64,000 nucleotides of DNA from Bacillota bacterium (lineage in GTDB: Bacteria; Bacillota; Clostridia; Oscillospirales; Ethanoligenentaceae), in NCBI GenBank assembly GCA_023391835.1, contig JAEWAE010000036.1, positions 1 through 64,000 of the forward strand, read 5' to 3'. The position numbers and the translations under genes were made by a program. Below are positions 53,157 through 62,821 of this stretch, one piece after another. Each line of letters begins with the position of its first letter. Position 1 is the first letter of the stretch. The notes beneath the pieces are model-generated. The model searched no databases. It was not told the DNA's origin and was given only the letters and a program-made list of their open reading frames with translations.

Positions 53157-54350
53157 ATGGGCCGTTATCATATGATAATTCCCGACGGAGGCTGCGACCT
53201 GCTGTTTAAGGAATGTGAGGCCCGTCGTGCGGTGGAGCGCGGCATTGCGGAAACTTTCCGCATGCGGGGATACAGCGAAGTGATCACTCCCGCGTTGGAG
53301 TTTTATGACGTCTTTTCAGGCAAGTCGCCTGTAATGGACGACGATATGATGTATAAGCTCATCGACGGGCACGGGCGTATCCTGGTGCTGCGGCCGGATA
53401 ATACCACCCCCATCGCCCGGGTGGCTTCCACCAAACTCAAAGGGTTTGTGCCGCCGCTGCGTTTGTATTATAATCAGAATGTATTCCGCATCAGCCCATA
53501 TATGTCGGGCCGTTACGACGAGGTGGCCCAGTGTGGTGTCGAGCTCATTGGCGCGGGCGGCGAGACGGCGGATGTGGAAGTGGTCCTCACGGCCGCAGCG
53601 GCGCTGCAAAAAGTGCTCGGCGACGATTTCCGGCTGGAAATCGGGCATGTGGGGTATTATAAAGCCATCATCGACGGGCTGCCTTTTGACGAGGCGGAAA
53701 AAGAGAGCATCCGCGACCTCATCGCCTCTAAAAGTTACGCTTCGCTGAGCGAAAAGCTTTCTCTCCACACGGCGCGCAATGCCGCCTGCCAGGCGCTGGC
53801 GGAGCTGCCCCGGCTTTTCGGCGGCAGCGAAGTGCTCGACCGGGCGCTGCATGTGGCGCCCAACGAAACCGCGGCGGCCACGATCCGCTACCTGCGCACG
53901 CTCTACGACGCGCTGTGCGCCGCGGGGCTTCAGAAAAATCTTATGATTGACCTGGGGCTTGTGCAGCAGATCGACTACTATACTGGGGCGGTATTCCGCG
54001 GCTACATACACGGTTCGGGGGAGCCGGTGCTTTCTGGTGGGCGGTATGACACGCTGTTTGCTGATTTCGGGCAGGATATGCCCGCCTGCGGTTTTGCCGT
54101 CAACGCCGACGCCATTGCCCGTGTGACCGCGCGGCACCTCAACTCCGACCGGCCGGATTACCTGATATACCCCCAGGCGGGTCATCTGCGGGAGGCTTTC
54201 GCCCACATGAACGCCCGCATCGGGGAAGGCTCCGTCTGTGAAATGAGCCTTGCCGCTTCGGAGCCGGAGTCGGCGGAATACGCCCGCAAAAAGGGCATCC
54301 CCCGCATGGATATCGTGGGGAGCACCGTGCGCACGGTGACGCTGGACTGA
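53157..54350 (+). CDS. hisZ: ATP phosphoribosyltransferase regulatory subunit HisZ
   Basis: A paralogue of histidyl-tRNA synthetase lacking synthetase activity, which activates short HisG and mediates histidine feedback. 397 residues. Class II core segments YKLIDGHGRILVLRPDNTTPIAR, LRLYYNQNVFRI and VQQIDYYTGAVFRGY are present, while the anticodon domain is largely missing. Start ATG 53157 follows AAGGAG. First gene of the complete operon hisZGDCBHAFIE. Confidence 0.94.
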   Translation: MGRYHMIIPDGGCDLLFKECEARRAVERGIAETFRMRGYSEVITPALEFYDVFSGKSPVMDDDMMYKLIDGHGRILVLRPDNTTPIARVASTKLKGFVPPLRLYYNQNVFRISPYMSGRYDEVAQCGVELIGAGGETADVEVVLTAAAALQKVLGDDFRLEIGHVGYYKAIIDGLPFDEAEKESIRDLIASKSYASLSEKLSLHTARNAACQALAELPRLFGGSEVLDRALHVAPNETAAATIRYLRTLYDALCAAGLQKNLMIDLGLVQQIDYYTGAVFRGYIHGSGEPVLSGGRYDTLFADFGQDMPACGFAVNADAIARVTARHLNSDRPDYLIYPQAGHLREAFAHMNARIGEGSVCEMSLAASEPESAEYARKKGIPRMDIVGSTVRTVTLD

Positions 54351-54396
54351 CGGTGCGGTCGACCAGAATGACTGAATCGGAAGGGAACGGAAACAT

Positions 54397-55035
54397 ATGA
54401 ACCCGGTACGGATTGCGCTGACCAAGGGCCGCCTGGAGGCGGACACCGTCGGTCTTTTTGAAAAAATGGGTTACGACTGCACCCAACTGAGGGAAAAGGG
54501 CCGCCGCCTGATTCTGCCCATCCCTGGCACGCCCTTCGACGTGGTGCTGGCCAAGGCGGCCGACGTTATCACCTATGTGGAACACGGCGTGTGCGACGTA
54601 GGCATTGTGGGCAAAGACACCATTATGGAAAACGGGCACAGCTTTTATGAAGTGCTCGACCTTAGATTCGGCAAATGCCGTTTCGCGCTGGCCGGGCCGA
54701 AAAAGGAAGGCTTTTACGACGGTTACACCGCCAAGCGCATCGCCACCAAATACCCGAATATCGCCCGCCGCTTTTTTGAGACCAAGGGCGTGGATGTGGA
54801 AATCATTAAAATCGAGGGCTCGGTGGAACTGGCGCCGCTGCTCGGGCTTTCGGATGCCATCGTCGACATTGTGGAAACGGGCAATACTCTGCGGGAAAAC
54901 GGTCTGCACATCATCGAGGAAATCTGCCCGATTTCCGCTCGCATGATCGTCAATATCCCGAGCATGAAACTGAAAAAAGAGGAAATCGACGGTCTGATCG
55001 ACCGTATCGAACAGGTGAGGGGGAAACAGCCTTGA
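54397..55035 (+). CDS. hisG: ATP phosphoribosyltransferase, short form HisG
   Basis: First enzyme of histidine synthesis, joining ATP and PRPP. The 212-residue product is the short form without a C-terminal regulatory domain, so it needs HisZ. Motifs are IALTKGRLEADT, DVGIVGKDTI and the PRPP loop IVDIVETGNTLRENG. It lies 46 bases after hisZ and overlaps hisD by four. Confidence 0.96.
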   Translation: MNPVRIALTKGRLEADTVGLFEKMGYDCTQLREKGRRLILPIPGTPFDVVLAKAADVITYVEHGVCDVGIVGKDTIMENGHSFYEVLDLRFGKCRFALAGPKKEGFYDGYTAKRIATKYPNIARRFFETKGVDVEIIKIEGSVELAPLLGLSDAIVDIVETGNTLRENGLHIIEEICPISARMIVNIPSMKLKKEEIDGLIDRIEQVRGKQP

Positions 55036-56354
55036 AAATGATCCGGGCGGATGGGACCGCGGAATATCGGTTCCTCAAAGAGATGCGAGGGCGGGACGCC
55101 GCAGTCGACCGGGATGTAACAGCGGCGGTCGAAACGATCCTGCGCGCTGTCAGAGAGCGGGGCGACGAAGCCCTGCGGGAATTCACGGCTAAATTCGACG
55201 GCTTTGCCATGCCAGCCGACGCTGGATTTGAAGTGAGCGCCAGGGCGATCGATGAAGCCTGCGCGGCGGTGCCGGCACGGTTTCTCGACGCTCTCGGCCG
55301 CGCCGCGGAAAATATCCGCCGTTATCACGCGCACCAGAAGCGGGAAAGCTTCCTCGTCACCGGTGCCGATGGCGTTGTGATGGGCCAACGGGTGCGGGGC
55401 CTTGCCAGGGCAGGCCTCTATGTGCCCGGCGGGCGGGCGGCTTACCCCTCCTCGGTGCTGATGAACGCCATTCCGGCTGAGGTCGCCGGCGTGGGGGAAC
55501 TCGTCATGGTGACGCCGCCGGGGCGGGACGGCCGGGTGAATTCCTATATCCTGGCGGCGGCCAAGGTCGCCGGGGTGGACCGGGTCTTCGCGGTAGGCGG
55601 CGCGCAAGCCGTGGGTGCGCTGGCCTATGGCACGGCGAGCATCCCCCGGGTGGATAAGATCGTCGGCCCCGGCAATATTTATGTGGCGACGGCCAAACGA
55701 CTGGTTTTCGGCCAGGTGGATATCGACATGATCGCGGGGCCCAGCGAGATCCTTGTCGTGGCCGACAAGACCGCCGACCCGGTCTATCTGGCCGCCGACC
55801 TGATGTCTCAGGCCGAGCACGACCCCATGGCGGCGGCGGTGCTTGTCACCGACACCGAGGAAATCGCTGCGCAGACGATGGCGGAGCTGGAATGTCAGAT
55901 GGCGTCGCTTTCCCGCAAAGACATCATCGCCAGGTCGCTTGCCGATTACGGCGCGGCCATTGTGTGCCATGACGTAACTGAGTGCGTAAAAATCGCCAAC
56001 TCCATCGCGCCGGAGCATCTGGAGCTGATGGTGGCAGAGCCCATGCGCTGGCTCGGCAGCGTGGATAACGCAGGCTCGGTCTTCCTCGGCCGCTATTCGC
56101 CGGAGCCGCTGGGCGACTATTTCGCGGGGCCCAACCATGTGCTGCCCACCGGCGGCACCGCCCGCTTTTTTTCGCCGCTGTCGGTTGACACGTTTATCAA
56201 AAAATCGAGCTTTATTTCCTACACCCGGCAGGCTTTGGAAAAGGGCCGCGACGACATCGTGACGCTCGCCCATGCCGAGGGGCTGACCGCCCACGCCCAT
56301 TCGGTGCAGGTGCGGTTTGCGCAAAGTGAGGGGGATGAGCCGAATGGAAAATGA
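55032..56354 (+). CDS. hisD: Histidinol dehydrogenase
   Basis: Zinc- and NAD-dependent enzyme oxidising histidinol to histidine in two steps. 440 residues. GLYVPGGRAAYPSSVLMN, KIVGPGNIYVATAK, DMIAGPSEILVVAD and the zinc His in SQAEHDPMA are visible; IAPEHLELM supplies a catalytic His. TTG 55032, seven bases after GAGGGGGAA, is the likely start; ATG 55038 is the alternative. It overlaps hisG and hisC. Confidence 0.97.
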   Translation: MKMIRADGTAEYRFLKEMRGRDAAVDRDVTAAVETILRAVRERGDEALREFTAKFDGFAMPADAGFEVSARAIDEACAAVPARFLDALGRAAENIRRYHAHQKRESFLVTGADGVVMGQRVRGLARAGLYVPGGRAAYPSSVLMNAIPAEVAGVGELVMVTPPGRDGRVNSYILAAAKVAGVDRVFAVGGAQAVGALAYGTASIPRVDKIVGPGNIYVATAKRLVFGQVDIDMIAGPSEILVVADKTADPVYLAADLMSQAEHDPMAAAVLVTDTEEIAAQTMAELECQMASLSRKDIIARSLADYGAAIVCHDVTECVKIANSIAPEHLELMVAEPMRWLGSVDNAGSVFLGRYSPEPLGDYFAGPNHVLPTGGTARFFSPLSVDTFIKKSSFISYTRQALEKGRDDIVTLAHAEGLTAHAHSVQVRFAQSEGDEPNGK

Positions 56355-57429
56355 CATACTTTGTGAAAAGCTGCGCGCCCTCGAGCCGTACCGGACGGAG
56401 GCAGGCGAGCCGGTGCCCATCCATCTGGACGCCAACGAGAGCTTTATCCCTCTGAGCGATGCCATGCGGCGGGAAATCGGCGAAAAGCTCGCGGCCGCCA
56501 TCTTCAACCGTTACCCCGATCCGCTGGCGGGGGATACCTGTGCGGCCTTTGGTCGCCGGTACGGCATCGATCCCCGTTTCATCACGGCGGGCAACGGCTC
56601 GGACGAGCTGCTTTCCGTGCTGTTCAACACGTTTGTGCAGCGGGGCGAAACGGTGGTGCTTACCGCTCCGGATTTTTCCATGTATCGCATCTATGCGGGC
56701 ATGGCGGAGACCCGCCCCGTCGTAGTTGCCAAAAACGGGGATCTGACGTTTGACCCCGAAGAGCTGATTGCCGCAGCCAATCGGGAACACGCCCGCATGG
56801 TGCTCTTCTCCAATCCCTGCAACCCCACGGGGCAGGGCTTTACCGCCGCGCAGGTGCTCGATATGGTGCGGCGTATCCATGCACTGGTCGTGGTGGATGA
56901 AGCCTATATGGATTTCTGGGATGAATCCATTATGCCGCATGTGATGGAATACGAAAATCTGATGGTGCTGCGCACCTGCTCGAAAGTCGGTCTGGCCGCC
57001 GCCCGGCTGGGCTTTGCCGTGGCCGGCGACCGGCTGACCGAGAGGCTGCGCGCCGCCAAATCGCCCTATAACGTCAATGCGCTGACCCAGACGGCGGGCA
57101 CGGTGTTTTTGAGTGACCGGGAATGGCTCGACGGCGCCGTTGCCTCCATCCGCCGCTCCCGCGACAAGCTTTTCGCCGGTCTACGCCGTTTGAGCGGCAG
57201 CCACGCCGGCCGGATGCGGGTTTTCCCCAGTCACACGAATTTTGTCACGGTGCGCATGCCCGATGCCGCCAAATGCCGGCAAAGGCTGCAGGGGCAGGGT
57301 ATCTCCGTGCGCCTGCTGGGTGGGGATCTGCTGCGCATCACCACGGGTGCGCCGGAAGAAAACAGGGCCCTGCTGGATGCGCTTGAAAAATACTTGGCGG
57401 TTCCGGCAAAAAAGGAGGATGCCCGATGA
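56344..57429 (+). CDS. hisC: Histidinol-phosphate aminotransferase
   Basis: PLP enzyme converting imidazole-acetol phosphate to histidinol phosphate. 361 residues. The PLP Lys is in LRTCSKVGLAAARLGF; FSNPCNPTGQG, VVDEAYMDF and NGSDELLSVL are present. ATG 56344 follows GAGGGGG by eight bases. It overlaps hisD by 11 bases and hisB by four. Confidence 0.95.
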   Translation: MENDILCEKLRALEPYRTEAGEPVPIHLDANESFIPLSDAMRREIGEKLAAAIFNRYPDPLAGDTCAAFGRRYGIDPRFITAGNGSDELLSVLFNTFVQRGETVVLTAPDFSMYRIYAGMAETRPVVVAKNGDLTFDPEELIAAANREHARMVLFSNPCNPTGQGFTAAQVLDMVRRIHALVVVDEAYMDFWDESIMPHVMEYENLMVLRTCSKVGLAAARLGFAVAGDRLTERLRAAKSPYNVNALTQTAGTVFLSDREWLDGAVASIRRSRDKLFAGLRRLSGSHAGRMRVFPSHTNFVTVRMPDAAKCRQRLQGQGISVRLLGGDLLRITTGAPEENRALLDALEKYLAVPAKKEDAR

Positions 57430-58004
57430 GAGAGGCTCAAGTCAGTCGGCAGACCCGTGAAACGGATATCCGGGCGAAGCTGTGCGTCGACGGCTCCGGT
57501 CGGGCGGAAATTGCCACAGGCATCGGATTTTTCGACCACATGCTGACGGCTTTCACCGTCCACGGCGGCTTCGATCTTGCGCTCACTGCCAAGGGCGATC
57601 TGGAAGTGGACGGCCACCACACGGTGGAAGACACCGGCATCGTGCTGGGCACGGCGTTTCGACAGGCCCTTGGCGACCGGGCCGGCATTGCCCGCTACGG
57701 CAGCTTTTTCATCCCCATGGACGAGGCACTGGTGCTTTGCGCGCTGGATATCAGCGGGCGGCCCTTTTTGCAGTTCGACGACCCGCTTGGCAATCAGCGG
57801 GTGGGAGAATTCGACGCCTGCCTGACGGCAGAATTTCTGCGTGCCTTTGCTTTTAACGCCGGCATCACGCTGCACGTGCGGGTCATCACCGGCAAAAACG
57901 CCCACCATATCATCGAGGGCATTTTCAAAGCGCTGGGGCACGCTATGGCGGCCGCATGTGCCGCTAAGGGCGGCCCGGCGCTTTCCACCAAGGGCGTGCT
58001 GTGA
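57426..58004 (+). CDS. hisB: Imidazoleglycerol-phosphate dehydratase
   Basis: Manganese enzyme of the sixth step, monofunctional: 192 residues with no histidinol phosphatase domain. Metal-binding motifs are FFDHMLTAFTVH, DGHHTVEDTGI, RYGSFFIPMDEAL and HHIIEGIFKALG. It overlaps hisC by ATGA. The missing phosphatase (HisN/HisK type) must be encoded elsewhere. Confidence 0.97.
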   Translation: MREAQVSRQTRETDIRAKLCVDGSGRAEIATGIGFFDHMLTAFTVHGGFDLALTAKGDLEVDGHHTVEDTGIVLGTAFRQALGDRAGIARYGSFFIPMDEALVLCALDISGRPFLQFDDPLGNQRVGEFDACLTAEFLRAFAFNAGITLHVRVITGKNAHHIIEGIFKALGHAMAAACAAKGGPALSTKGVL

Positions 58005-58037
58005 CGCCTCCGCCCACAAAAGGAAGGATGGTGCGGT

Positions 58038-58640
58038 ATGATCGGAATCATCGACTATAACGTCGGCAATCTCTTCAGCGTCAAAAACGCGCTGGATTAT
58101 ATCGGCGAAAAATCCTGCGTCACCCGTGATCCGGATGAGATCGAGCGGGCGGATGCGCTGATCCTGCCGGGAGTCGGAGCGTTCCCCGATGCCATGCGGG
58201 AATTGCGGAAAACCGGTCTGATTGATACGCTGCGCGCACAGGCGGTCAAAAAGCCTCTGCTGGGGATATGCCTTGGTATGCAGATGCTTTTCACCGAGGG
58301 CCGCGAGTTTGAAAAATGCCCCGGGCTGGGGCTTTTGGAAGGCTGCGTGGATACCATCCCGGCCGGGCAGCTGAAAATTCCCCATATGGGGTGGAACAGC
58401 CTGCGCTATATCCATAAAAGCCCGCTGCTCGAGGGTGTGCCGGAGGGCAGCTACGTCTATTTCGTCCACTCTTACATGGCCTTTGCCCAAGAGGCGGACA
58501 CGGCGGCCTATGCCGAATACGGCACACGGGTCACGGCGCTGGTGCAGCACGGCTGTGTCTTCGGCACCCAGTTCCACCCGGAAAAAAGCGGCGAGACAGG
58601 CCTGGTCATTTTGCGCAATTTCGGGAGGCTGGCCGTATGA
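58038..58640 (+). CDS. hisH: Imidazole glycerol phosphate synthase, glutaminase subunit
   Basis: Releases ammonia from glutamine for HisF. 200 residues, class I amidotransferase with nucleophile Cys in LGICLGMQMLF, oxyanion GVGAFPDAM and the His-Glu pair in GTQFHPEKSG. It lies 33 bases after hisB with GGAAGGATG upstream, and overlaps hisA by ATGA. Confidence 0.97.
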   Translation: MIGIIDYNVGNLFSVKNALDYIGEKSCVTRDPDEIERADALILPGVGAFPDAMRELRKTGLIDTLRAQAVKKPLLGICLGMQMLFTEGREFEKCPGLGLLEGCVDTIPAGQLKIPHMGWNSLRYIHKSPLLEGVPEGSYVYFVHSYMAFAQEADTAAYAEYGTRVTALVQHGCVFGTQFHPEKSGETGLVILRNFGRLAV

Positions 58641-59392
58641 TTATTTTACCTGCCATCGACCTCAAGGGCGGCGCATGTGTGCGTCTGCGCAAAGGCGATT
58701 TCGGCACAGCCGGCAAGGTGGCGGAGGATGCGGTCGAAACCGCGCTGTCGTTTGGCCGGGCCGGCGCCCGCTGGATGCACATGGTCGATCTGGATGGCGC
58801 CCGCACAGGCGACCGACCCAATCGGGAGCTCATCCTGCGGGTGGTGAGGGAATCCGGCCTGCACGTGGAGCTAGGCGGCGGCATCCGCGACATGGCCAGT
58901 GTGGAAGACTATCTTTCCCACGGCGTTGCGCGGGTCATCATCGGCTCGGCGGCGCTCAAAGACCCGGCTTTTCTCAAAGAGGCGGTCGCCCGGTACGGCG
59001 GGCGCATCGCGGTAGGCATCGACGCCCGGGGCGGGCTTATTTCCACCGAAGGGTGGTTGCGTACTTCATCGGTGGGCTATCTGGATTTTGCCAGGCGGAT
59101 GGAATCTGTCGGGGTGCGGCAGATCATTTTCACCGACATCGACTGTGACGGCATGCTGAGCGGACCGAATTTCGACCAGCTCGCTGCGCTGCAGCAGGCG
59201 ATCTCCTGCCGCATCGTGGCAAGCGGGGGCATCCGTAACCTAGCTCATATCGATCGGCTCAGGCAGATGGGCCTTTACGGCGCCATCTGCGGCAAATCCA
59301 TTTACAGCGGCACGCTGGATCTTGCGCGTGCCGTGGAAACCGGAGGTGACCAGAATGCTGGCGAAACGGATTATCCCCTGTCTGGACGTTGA
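58637..59392 (+). CDS. hisA: ProFAR isomerase HisA
   Basis: A beta/alpha-barrel isomerase of 251 residues. First catalytic Asp in [14 protein letters not shown], and the phosphate-binding loops ELGGGIRDM and [22 protein letters not shown] holds the second Asp. The start overlaps hisH and the end overlaps hisF by 38 bases. Confidence 0.97.
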   Translation: MIILPAIDLKGGACVRLRKGDFGTAGKVAEDAVETALSFGRAGARWMHMVDLDGARTGDRPNRELILRVVRESGLHVELGGGIRDMASVEDYLSHGVARVIIGSAALKDPAFLKEAVARYGGRIAVGIDARGGLISTEGWLRTSSVGYLDFARRMESVGVRQIIFTDIDCDGMLSGPNFDQLAALQQAISCRIVASGGIRNLAHIDRLRQMGLYGAICGKSIYSGTLDLARAVETGGDQNAGETDYPLSGR

Positions 59393-60113
59393 TCACGGGC
59401 GGGTGGTCAAGGGCATCAACTTTGTCGATATTCAGGATGTGGGCGACCCGGTCGAGTGCGCGGCCCTCTATGATCGGCAGGGCGCGGACGAGATCGTCTT
59501 TCTCGACATCACAGCGACCAGCGACGGGCGGGGCACTATGGCCGACGTGGTGCGCCGCACAGCCAGGAAAGTTTTTGTGCCGCTCACGGTGGGCGGCGGC
59601 ATCCGCACCATCGAGGATTTCCACGACATTCTGCGGGCAGGCGCCGACAAGGTGTCGGTCAATTCCGCCGCCGTGCGGGATAAGACTCTGATTTCCCGCG
59701 CGGCCGACCGTTTCGGCAACCAATGCGTCGTGGTGGCCATTGACGCCCGCCGGGACGGCAAGGGCGGTTTTCACGTGGTCATCAACGGCGGCCGCATCGA
59801 CACGGGGCTGGATGCGCTCCAGTGGGCCGAAGAAGTGGAGCGTCTGGGCTGTGGGGAGATTTTGCTCACCTCCATGGATACCGACGGCACGAAAAACGGC
59901 TTTGATCTGGAACTCACCGACGCCGTCTGCCGGCGTGTGCACATTCCGGTCATCGCCTCCGGCGGATGCGGCACGCTCGACCATTTTTCCGAAGTGTTTC
60001 AGAAAACCGGAGCCGACGCCGCGTTGGCGGCCTCGCTTTTCCATTACCGGGAGCTCACCATCGGCCAGGTCAAGGATCATCTGCGCCGGGCCGGCATACC
60101 GGTGCGCCGATGA
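59355..60113 (+). CDS. hisF: Imidazole glycerol phosphate synthase, cyclase subunit
   Basis: Closes the imidazole ring and releases AICAR. 252 residues; [15 protein letters not shown] carries the first catalytic Asp, [11 protein letters not shown] the second, with [11 protein letters not shown] and [11 protein letters not shown] as phosphate loops. ATG 59355 follows GGAGGTGA, which lies within hisA, so its translation is tied to that gene. Confidence 0.97.
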   Translation: MLAKRIIPCLDVDHGRVVKGINFVDIQDVGDPVECAALYDRQGADEIVFLDITATSDGRGTMADVVRRTARKVFVPLTVGGGIRTIEDFHDILRAGADKVSVNSAAVRDKTLISRAADRFGNQCVVVAIDARRDGKGGFHVVINGGRIDTGLDALQWAEEVERLGCGEILLTSMDTDGTKNGFDLELTDAVCRRVHIPVIASGGCGTLDHFSEVFQKTGADAALAASLFHYRELTIGQVKDHLRRAGIPVRR

Positions 60114-60132
60114 TTTCCTACAGGAGTATGAT

Positions 60133-60474
60133 ATGGAATACACAGAAGATCTGAGCCGTTTTTTTCAAAAGTCCGAGCTGATTCCTGCCATCGTGCAGGA
60201 AACCGGCACCGGCATGGTGCTGATGCTCGCCTATATGAACGAGGAATCCCTGCGGCGCACGCTGCAGTCGGGATATACCTGGTTTTTCAGCCGCTCACGG
60301 CAGAAGCTTTGGCACAAGGGCGAAACCTCCGGCCATGTGCAGCGGGTCATCCGCATGACCGCCGATTGCGACAACGACACGCTGCTGGTGGAAGTGGAGC
60401 AAACGGGCCCCGCCTGCCACACCGGCCACAAAAGCTGTTTTTTCACCCCGCTTTGGGCGGGAGGAAAGGAATGA
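60133..60474 (+). CDS. hisI: Phosphoribosyl-AMP cyclohydrolase
   Basis: Opens the adenine ring of PR-AMP. A stand-alone 113-residue HisI with the zinc and magnesium ligands in [20 protein letters not shown] and GHKSCFF. ATG 60133 is seven bases after AGGAG. In many bacteria it is fused to HisE; here the two are separate and overlap by ATGA. Confidence 0.95.
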   Translation: MEYTEDLSRFFQKSELIPAIVQETGTGMVLMLAYMNEESLRRTLQSGYTWFFSRSRQKLWHKGETSGHVQRVIRMTADCDNDTLLVEVEQTGPACHTGHKSCFFTPLWAGGKE

Positions 60475-60806
60475 TTCAAATGGACGATACGATTGAGAAG
60501 CTCTATCAGGTGGTGCTGAGCCGAAAGGCACAGCCTGCGGAAAATTCGTATACCTGCTATCTGTTTAAGCAGGGCATCGACAAAATTCTCAAAAAGGTGG
60601 GGGAGGAATCCTCCGAAGTGATCATCGCCGCCAAAAACGGTAAAAACTCCGATACCGTCGGCGAAATCAGCGATCTGCTGTACCATCTGGTGGTGCTGAT
60701 GGCCGATCAGGGCATCCGTCCGGTGGATGTAAAGGCCGTATTGGACGAACGTGCCGAAAAGGTAGGCAACCTTAAGAAAAAACATGTAAGCGACAAAAAT
60801 ACCTGA
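60471..60806 (+). CDS. hisE: Phosphoribosyl-ATP pyrophosphatase
   Basis: Hydrolyses PR-ATP to PR-AMP. A 111-residue MazG-fold protein with [12 protein letters not shown] and [12 protein letters not shown] as metal-binding helices. ATG 60471 overlaps the hisI stop and follows GGGAGG by six bases; ATG 60480 is another option. Last gene of the operon. Confidence 0.95.
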   Translation: MIQMDDTIEKLYQVVLSRKAQPAENSYTCYLFKQGIDKILKKVGEESSEVIIAAKNGKNSDTVGEISDLLYHLVVLMADQGIRPVDVKAVLDERAEKVGNLKKKHVSDKNT

Positions 60807-60845
60807 TTGGCAGCCGTTTTCTCATACTTATCATACGGATATTGG

Positions 60846-60898
60846 AATCCCCCGCACAGCAGAAGCCCGACCGGTTTTTGCTTCGCGGGGGATTTTTT
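60846..60898 (+). terminator. Terminator of the his operon
   Basis: AATCCCCCGC pairs with GCGGGGGATT, with a nested GAAGC/GCTTC, followed by TTTTT. It separates the his operon from spoIIIA. Bases 60899-61010 hold no clear promoter; a sigma-E type start would be expected there. Confidence 0.88.
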
Positions 60899-61010
60899 GG
60901 TTCTAAAATGGGACAACGCCCCATATCCTGTATCAAGAAGCAGGACAGCCCCAACGGCTGCCACCGAGCCGGCTCCCCGGCCCGTACACAGAAAGGCAAG
61001 GTCGTATATC

Positions 61011-62048
61011 ATGAATGAAATCACAATGGCGGCCCGGTTCGATCAGGCAGCGTCCAGCCTGGGACGCATCGGCGCGGTGCTCATCCGGCTGCCCATGCCC
61101 TTCAAATCCCACACCCATGAGATCCGGCTGCGGATCAATCAACCGGTGGTGCTTTCGCAGGCGCAATGCGACATTTTTGTCAGCAAGGAAGGCACCCCCT
61201 GTTTTGCGCACCGCGCGGGGCTGCTCGAGGCCGGGCGGACGGATTTGGAAGATGCCTTCCGCCTGATCTGCAACTCATCGGTCTATTCCCACCAGCAGGA
61301 GATCCGCAACGGCTTTGTCACCCTCACCGGCGGGCACCGTGCGGGCATCTGTGGCACGGCGGTGGTGCAGGCAGACCGGGTCGCCAATCTGCGGGATATT
61401 TCCTCTATCAATCTGCGTGTCGCGCAGGAAATTCCCGGCGCGGCGGACGAAGTGGCGGCGGCGGTCGTTTCCGGCGGGGAAGTGAGCGGCATGCTCGTCG
61501 TCGGGCCGCCCGGGTGCGGCAAAACGACCGTGCTGCGGGATCTGGCCCGCCAGCTTTCTTCCGGGCTGCGCGGAGGACGCAATTTCCGCGTCGCGGTTGT
61601 GGACGAGCGGGGCGAACTGGCTGCCGTCTGCTGCGGATGCCCCCAGAACGATCTGGGCCCCTGCTGCGACGTGCTCGACGGCTACCCAAAAGGGGAAGGC
61701 ATCCGTCAGGCGGTGCGGTGCATGGCACCCGATGTGGTCATGTGCGACGAAATCGGCGGTGCCGACGATGCGAAAGCCGTTATCGAGGGGCTCAACGCCG
61801 GCGTGGCGGTCATCGCCAGCGCCCACGCCGCCAGCCTGTCGGAGCTGCGCAGCCGGCCCTATCTGCGGGCTTTGCTGGATACCGGCGCTTTCCGCAAAAT
61901 CGTACTGCTCGCGGGCCGCGGCACGCCGGGCAAACTGGCCGCCGTATACGGGGAGGAAGAGTGGAATGGCTCTGAAGATCGCCGGGCTGCTGACCGTCCT
62001 GTGCGTCTGCACGGCGGCGGGTCTGATGAAATCCGCGGTGCTGTCTAA
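61011..62048 (+). CDS. spoIIIAA: Stage III sporulation protein AA (SpoIIIAA)
   Basis: Type II/IV secretion-like ATPase of the SpoIIIA-SpoIIQ channel between mother cell and forespore. 345 residues, with VVGPPGCGKTTVLRDLA (Walker A) and DVVMCDEIGGADD (Walker B). The N-terminal part (HEIRLRINQPVVL) matches the family. ATG 61011 follows GAAAGGCAAGG; the upstream 68 codons are rejected. The end overlaps spoIIIAB by 83 bases, more than usual. Confidence 0.93.
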   Translation: MNEITMAARFDQAASSLGRIGAVLIRLPMPFKSHTHEIRLRINQPVVLSQAQCDIFVSKEGTPCFAHRAGLLEAGRTDLEDAFRLICNSSVYSHQQEIRNGFVTLTGGHRAGICGTAVVQADRVANLRDISSINLRVAQEIPGAADEVAAAVVSGGEVSGMLVVGPPGCGKTTVLRDLARQLSSGLRGGRNFRVAVVDERGELAAVCCGCPQNDLGPCCDVLDGYPKGEGIRQAVRCMAPDVVMCDEIGGADDAKAVIEGLNAGVAVIASAHAASLSELRSRPYLRALLDTGAFRKIVLLAGRGTPGKLAAVYGEEEWNGSEDRRAADRPVRLHGGGSDEIRGAV

Positions 62049-62481
62049 GCGGGTGCGCCAGTTGGAAGGCTTCGTCGGCGCGCTGGAGGCCATTTCATCG
62101 GATATCCGCTATTTTGCTTCGCCTGTGGATGTGCTCATGCGAAAAATTGACAGCCTGCCGGAATACCGCGAGCTGCTGCTTTTCGGCCTGTGCGCGGGGG
62201 AACTGGCACACAGCCGCGATCTGCAAAAGGCGTGGGGAAAAGCGCTGCAGAGCGCACGCCCCCGCTTGGCGCTGGATGACGGTGACATCGAGACGCTGAC
62301 GTGGTTTGGCCGTGTGCTCGGCACCACCGACGTGGAAGGGCAGACGGCGAGCTGTGAGCGATATGCCGCGCTGCTGCGCCAGAGGCTCGAATCCGCGCGC
62401 CGCGACCGGCAGAGCCGCGGCCGTCTTTATACTTCGCTCGGCCTGCTGACCGGCATCTTTGTGTGTGTGGTCTTTATCTGA
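61966..62481 (+). CDS. spoIIIAB: Stage III sporulation protein AB (SpoIIIAB)
   Basis: GspF-like membrane component of the sporulation channel, 171 residues. An N-terminal helix (IAGLLTVLCVCTAAGLM), then a helical soluble domain (RVRQLEGFVGALEAISSDIRY) and a C-terminal helix (SLGLLTGIFVCVVFI). ATG 61966 is eight bases after GGGGAGG. It begins inside the 3' end of spoIIIAA in another frame. Confidence 0.92.
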   Translation: MALKIAGLLTVLCVCTAAGLMKSAVLSKRVRQLEGFVGALEAISSDIRYFASPVDVLMRKIDSLPEYRELLLFGLCAGELAHSRDLQKAWGKALQSARPRLALDDGDIETLTWFGRVLGTTDVEGQTASCERYAALLRQRLESARRDRQSRGRLYTSLGLLTGIFVCVVFI

Positions 62482-62548
62482 CCGGCGGCGGAACAGGCAC
62501 CCCATTTCCCGTGCGGGATTTCCGCCGACCAAAAAACGGGGGACTCCG

Positions 62549-62743
62549 ATGGACATCAACTTTATTTTCAAAATTGCCGCCATCGGCATCATCGTGGCGG
62601 TGCTGCACCAACTGCTGATGCGCACCGGCCGGGATGAGCAGGCCACCATGACCACCATCGCCGGTCTGGTGGTGGTGCTCTATATGATTATCCAGCAGAT
62701 CAGCCGGCTTTTCGACACTATCAAGACGGTTTTCCGACTGTAG
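62549..62743 (+). CDS. spoIIIAC: Stage III sporulation protein AC (SpoIIIAC)
   Basis: A 64-residue membrane protein with two helices; IFKIAAIGIIVAVLHQLL and TIAGLVVVLYMIIQQI fit the family, as does the acidic link GRDEQA between them. Normal length. ATG 62549 follows GGGGGA; 30 upstream codons are rejected. Confidence 0.93.
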   Translation: MDINFIFKIAAIGIIVAVLHQLLMRTGRDEQATMTTIAGLVVVLYMIIQQISRLFDTIKTVFRL

Positions 62744-62821
62744 CGCCGCAAACAGCCGGTCATCGGATTCCGCTGGGAACGACCGACGATGGGGCCGCCC
62801 GGCATGAAGGCAGGTGCAAAA

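Noticed and set aside
54723..56507. 594-residue minus-strand frame
   Set aside because: Antisense to hisG and hisD; the sense genes have complete catalytic motifs.
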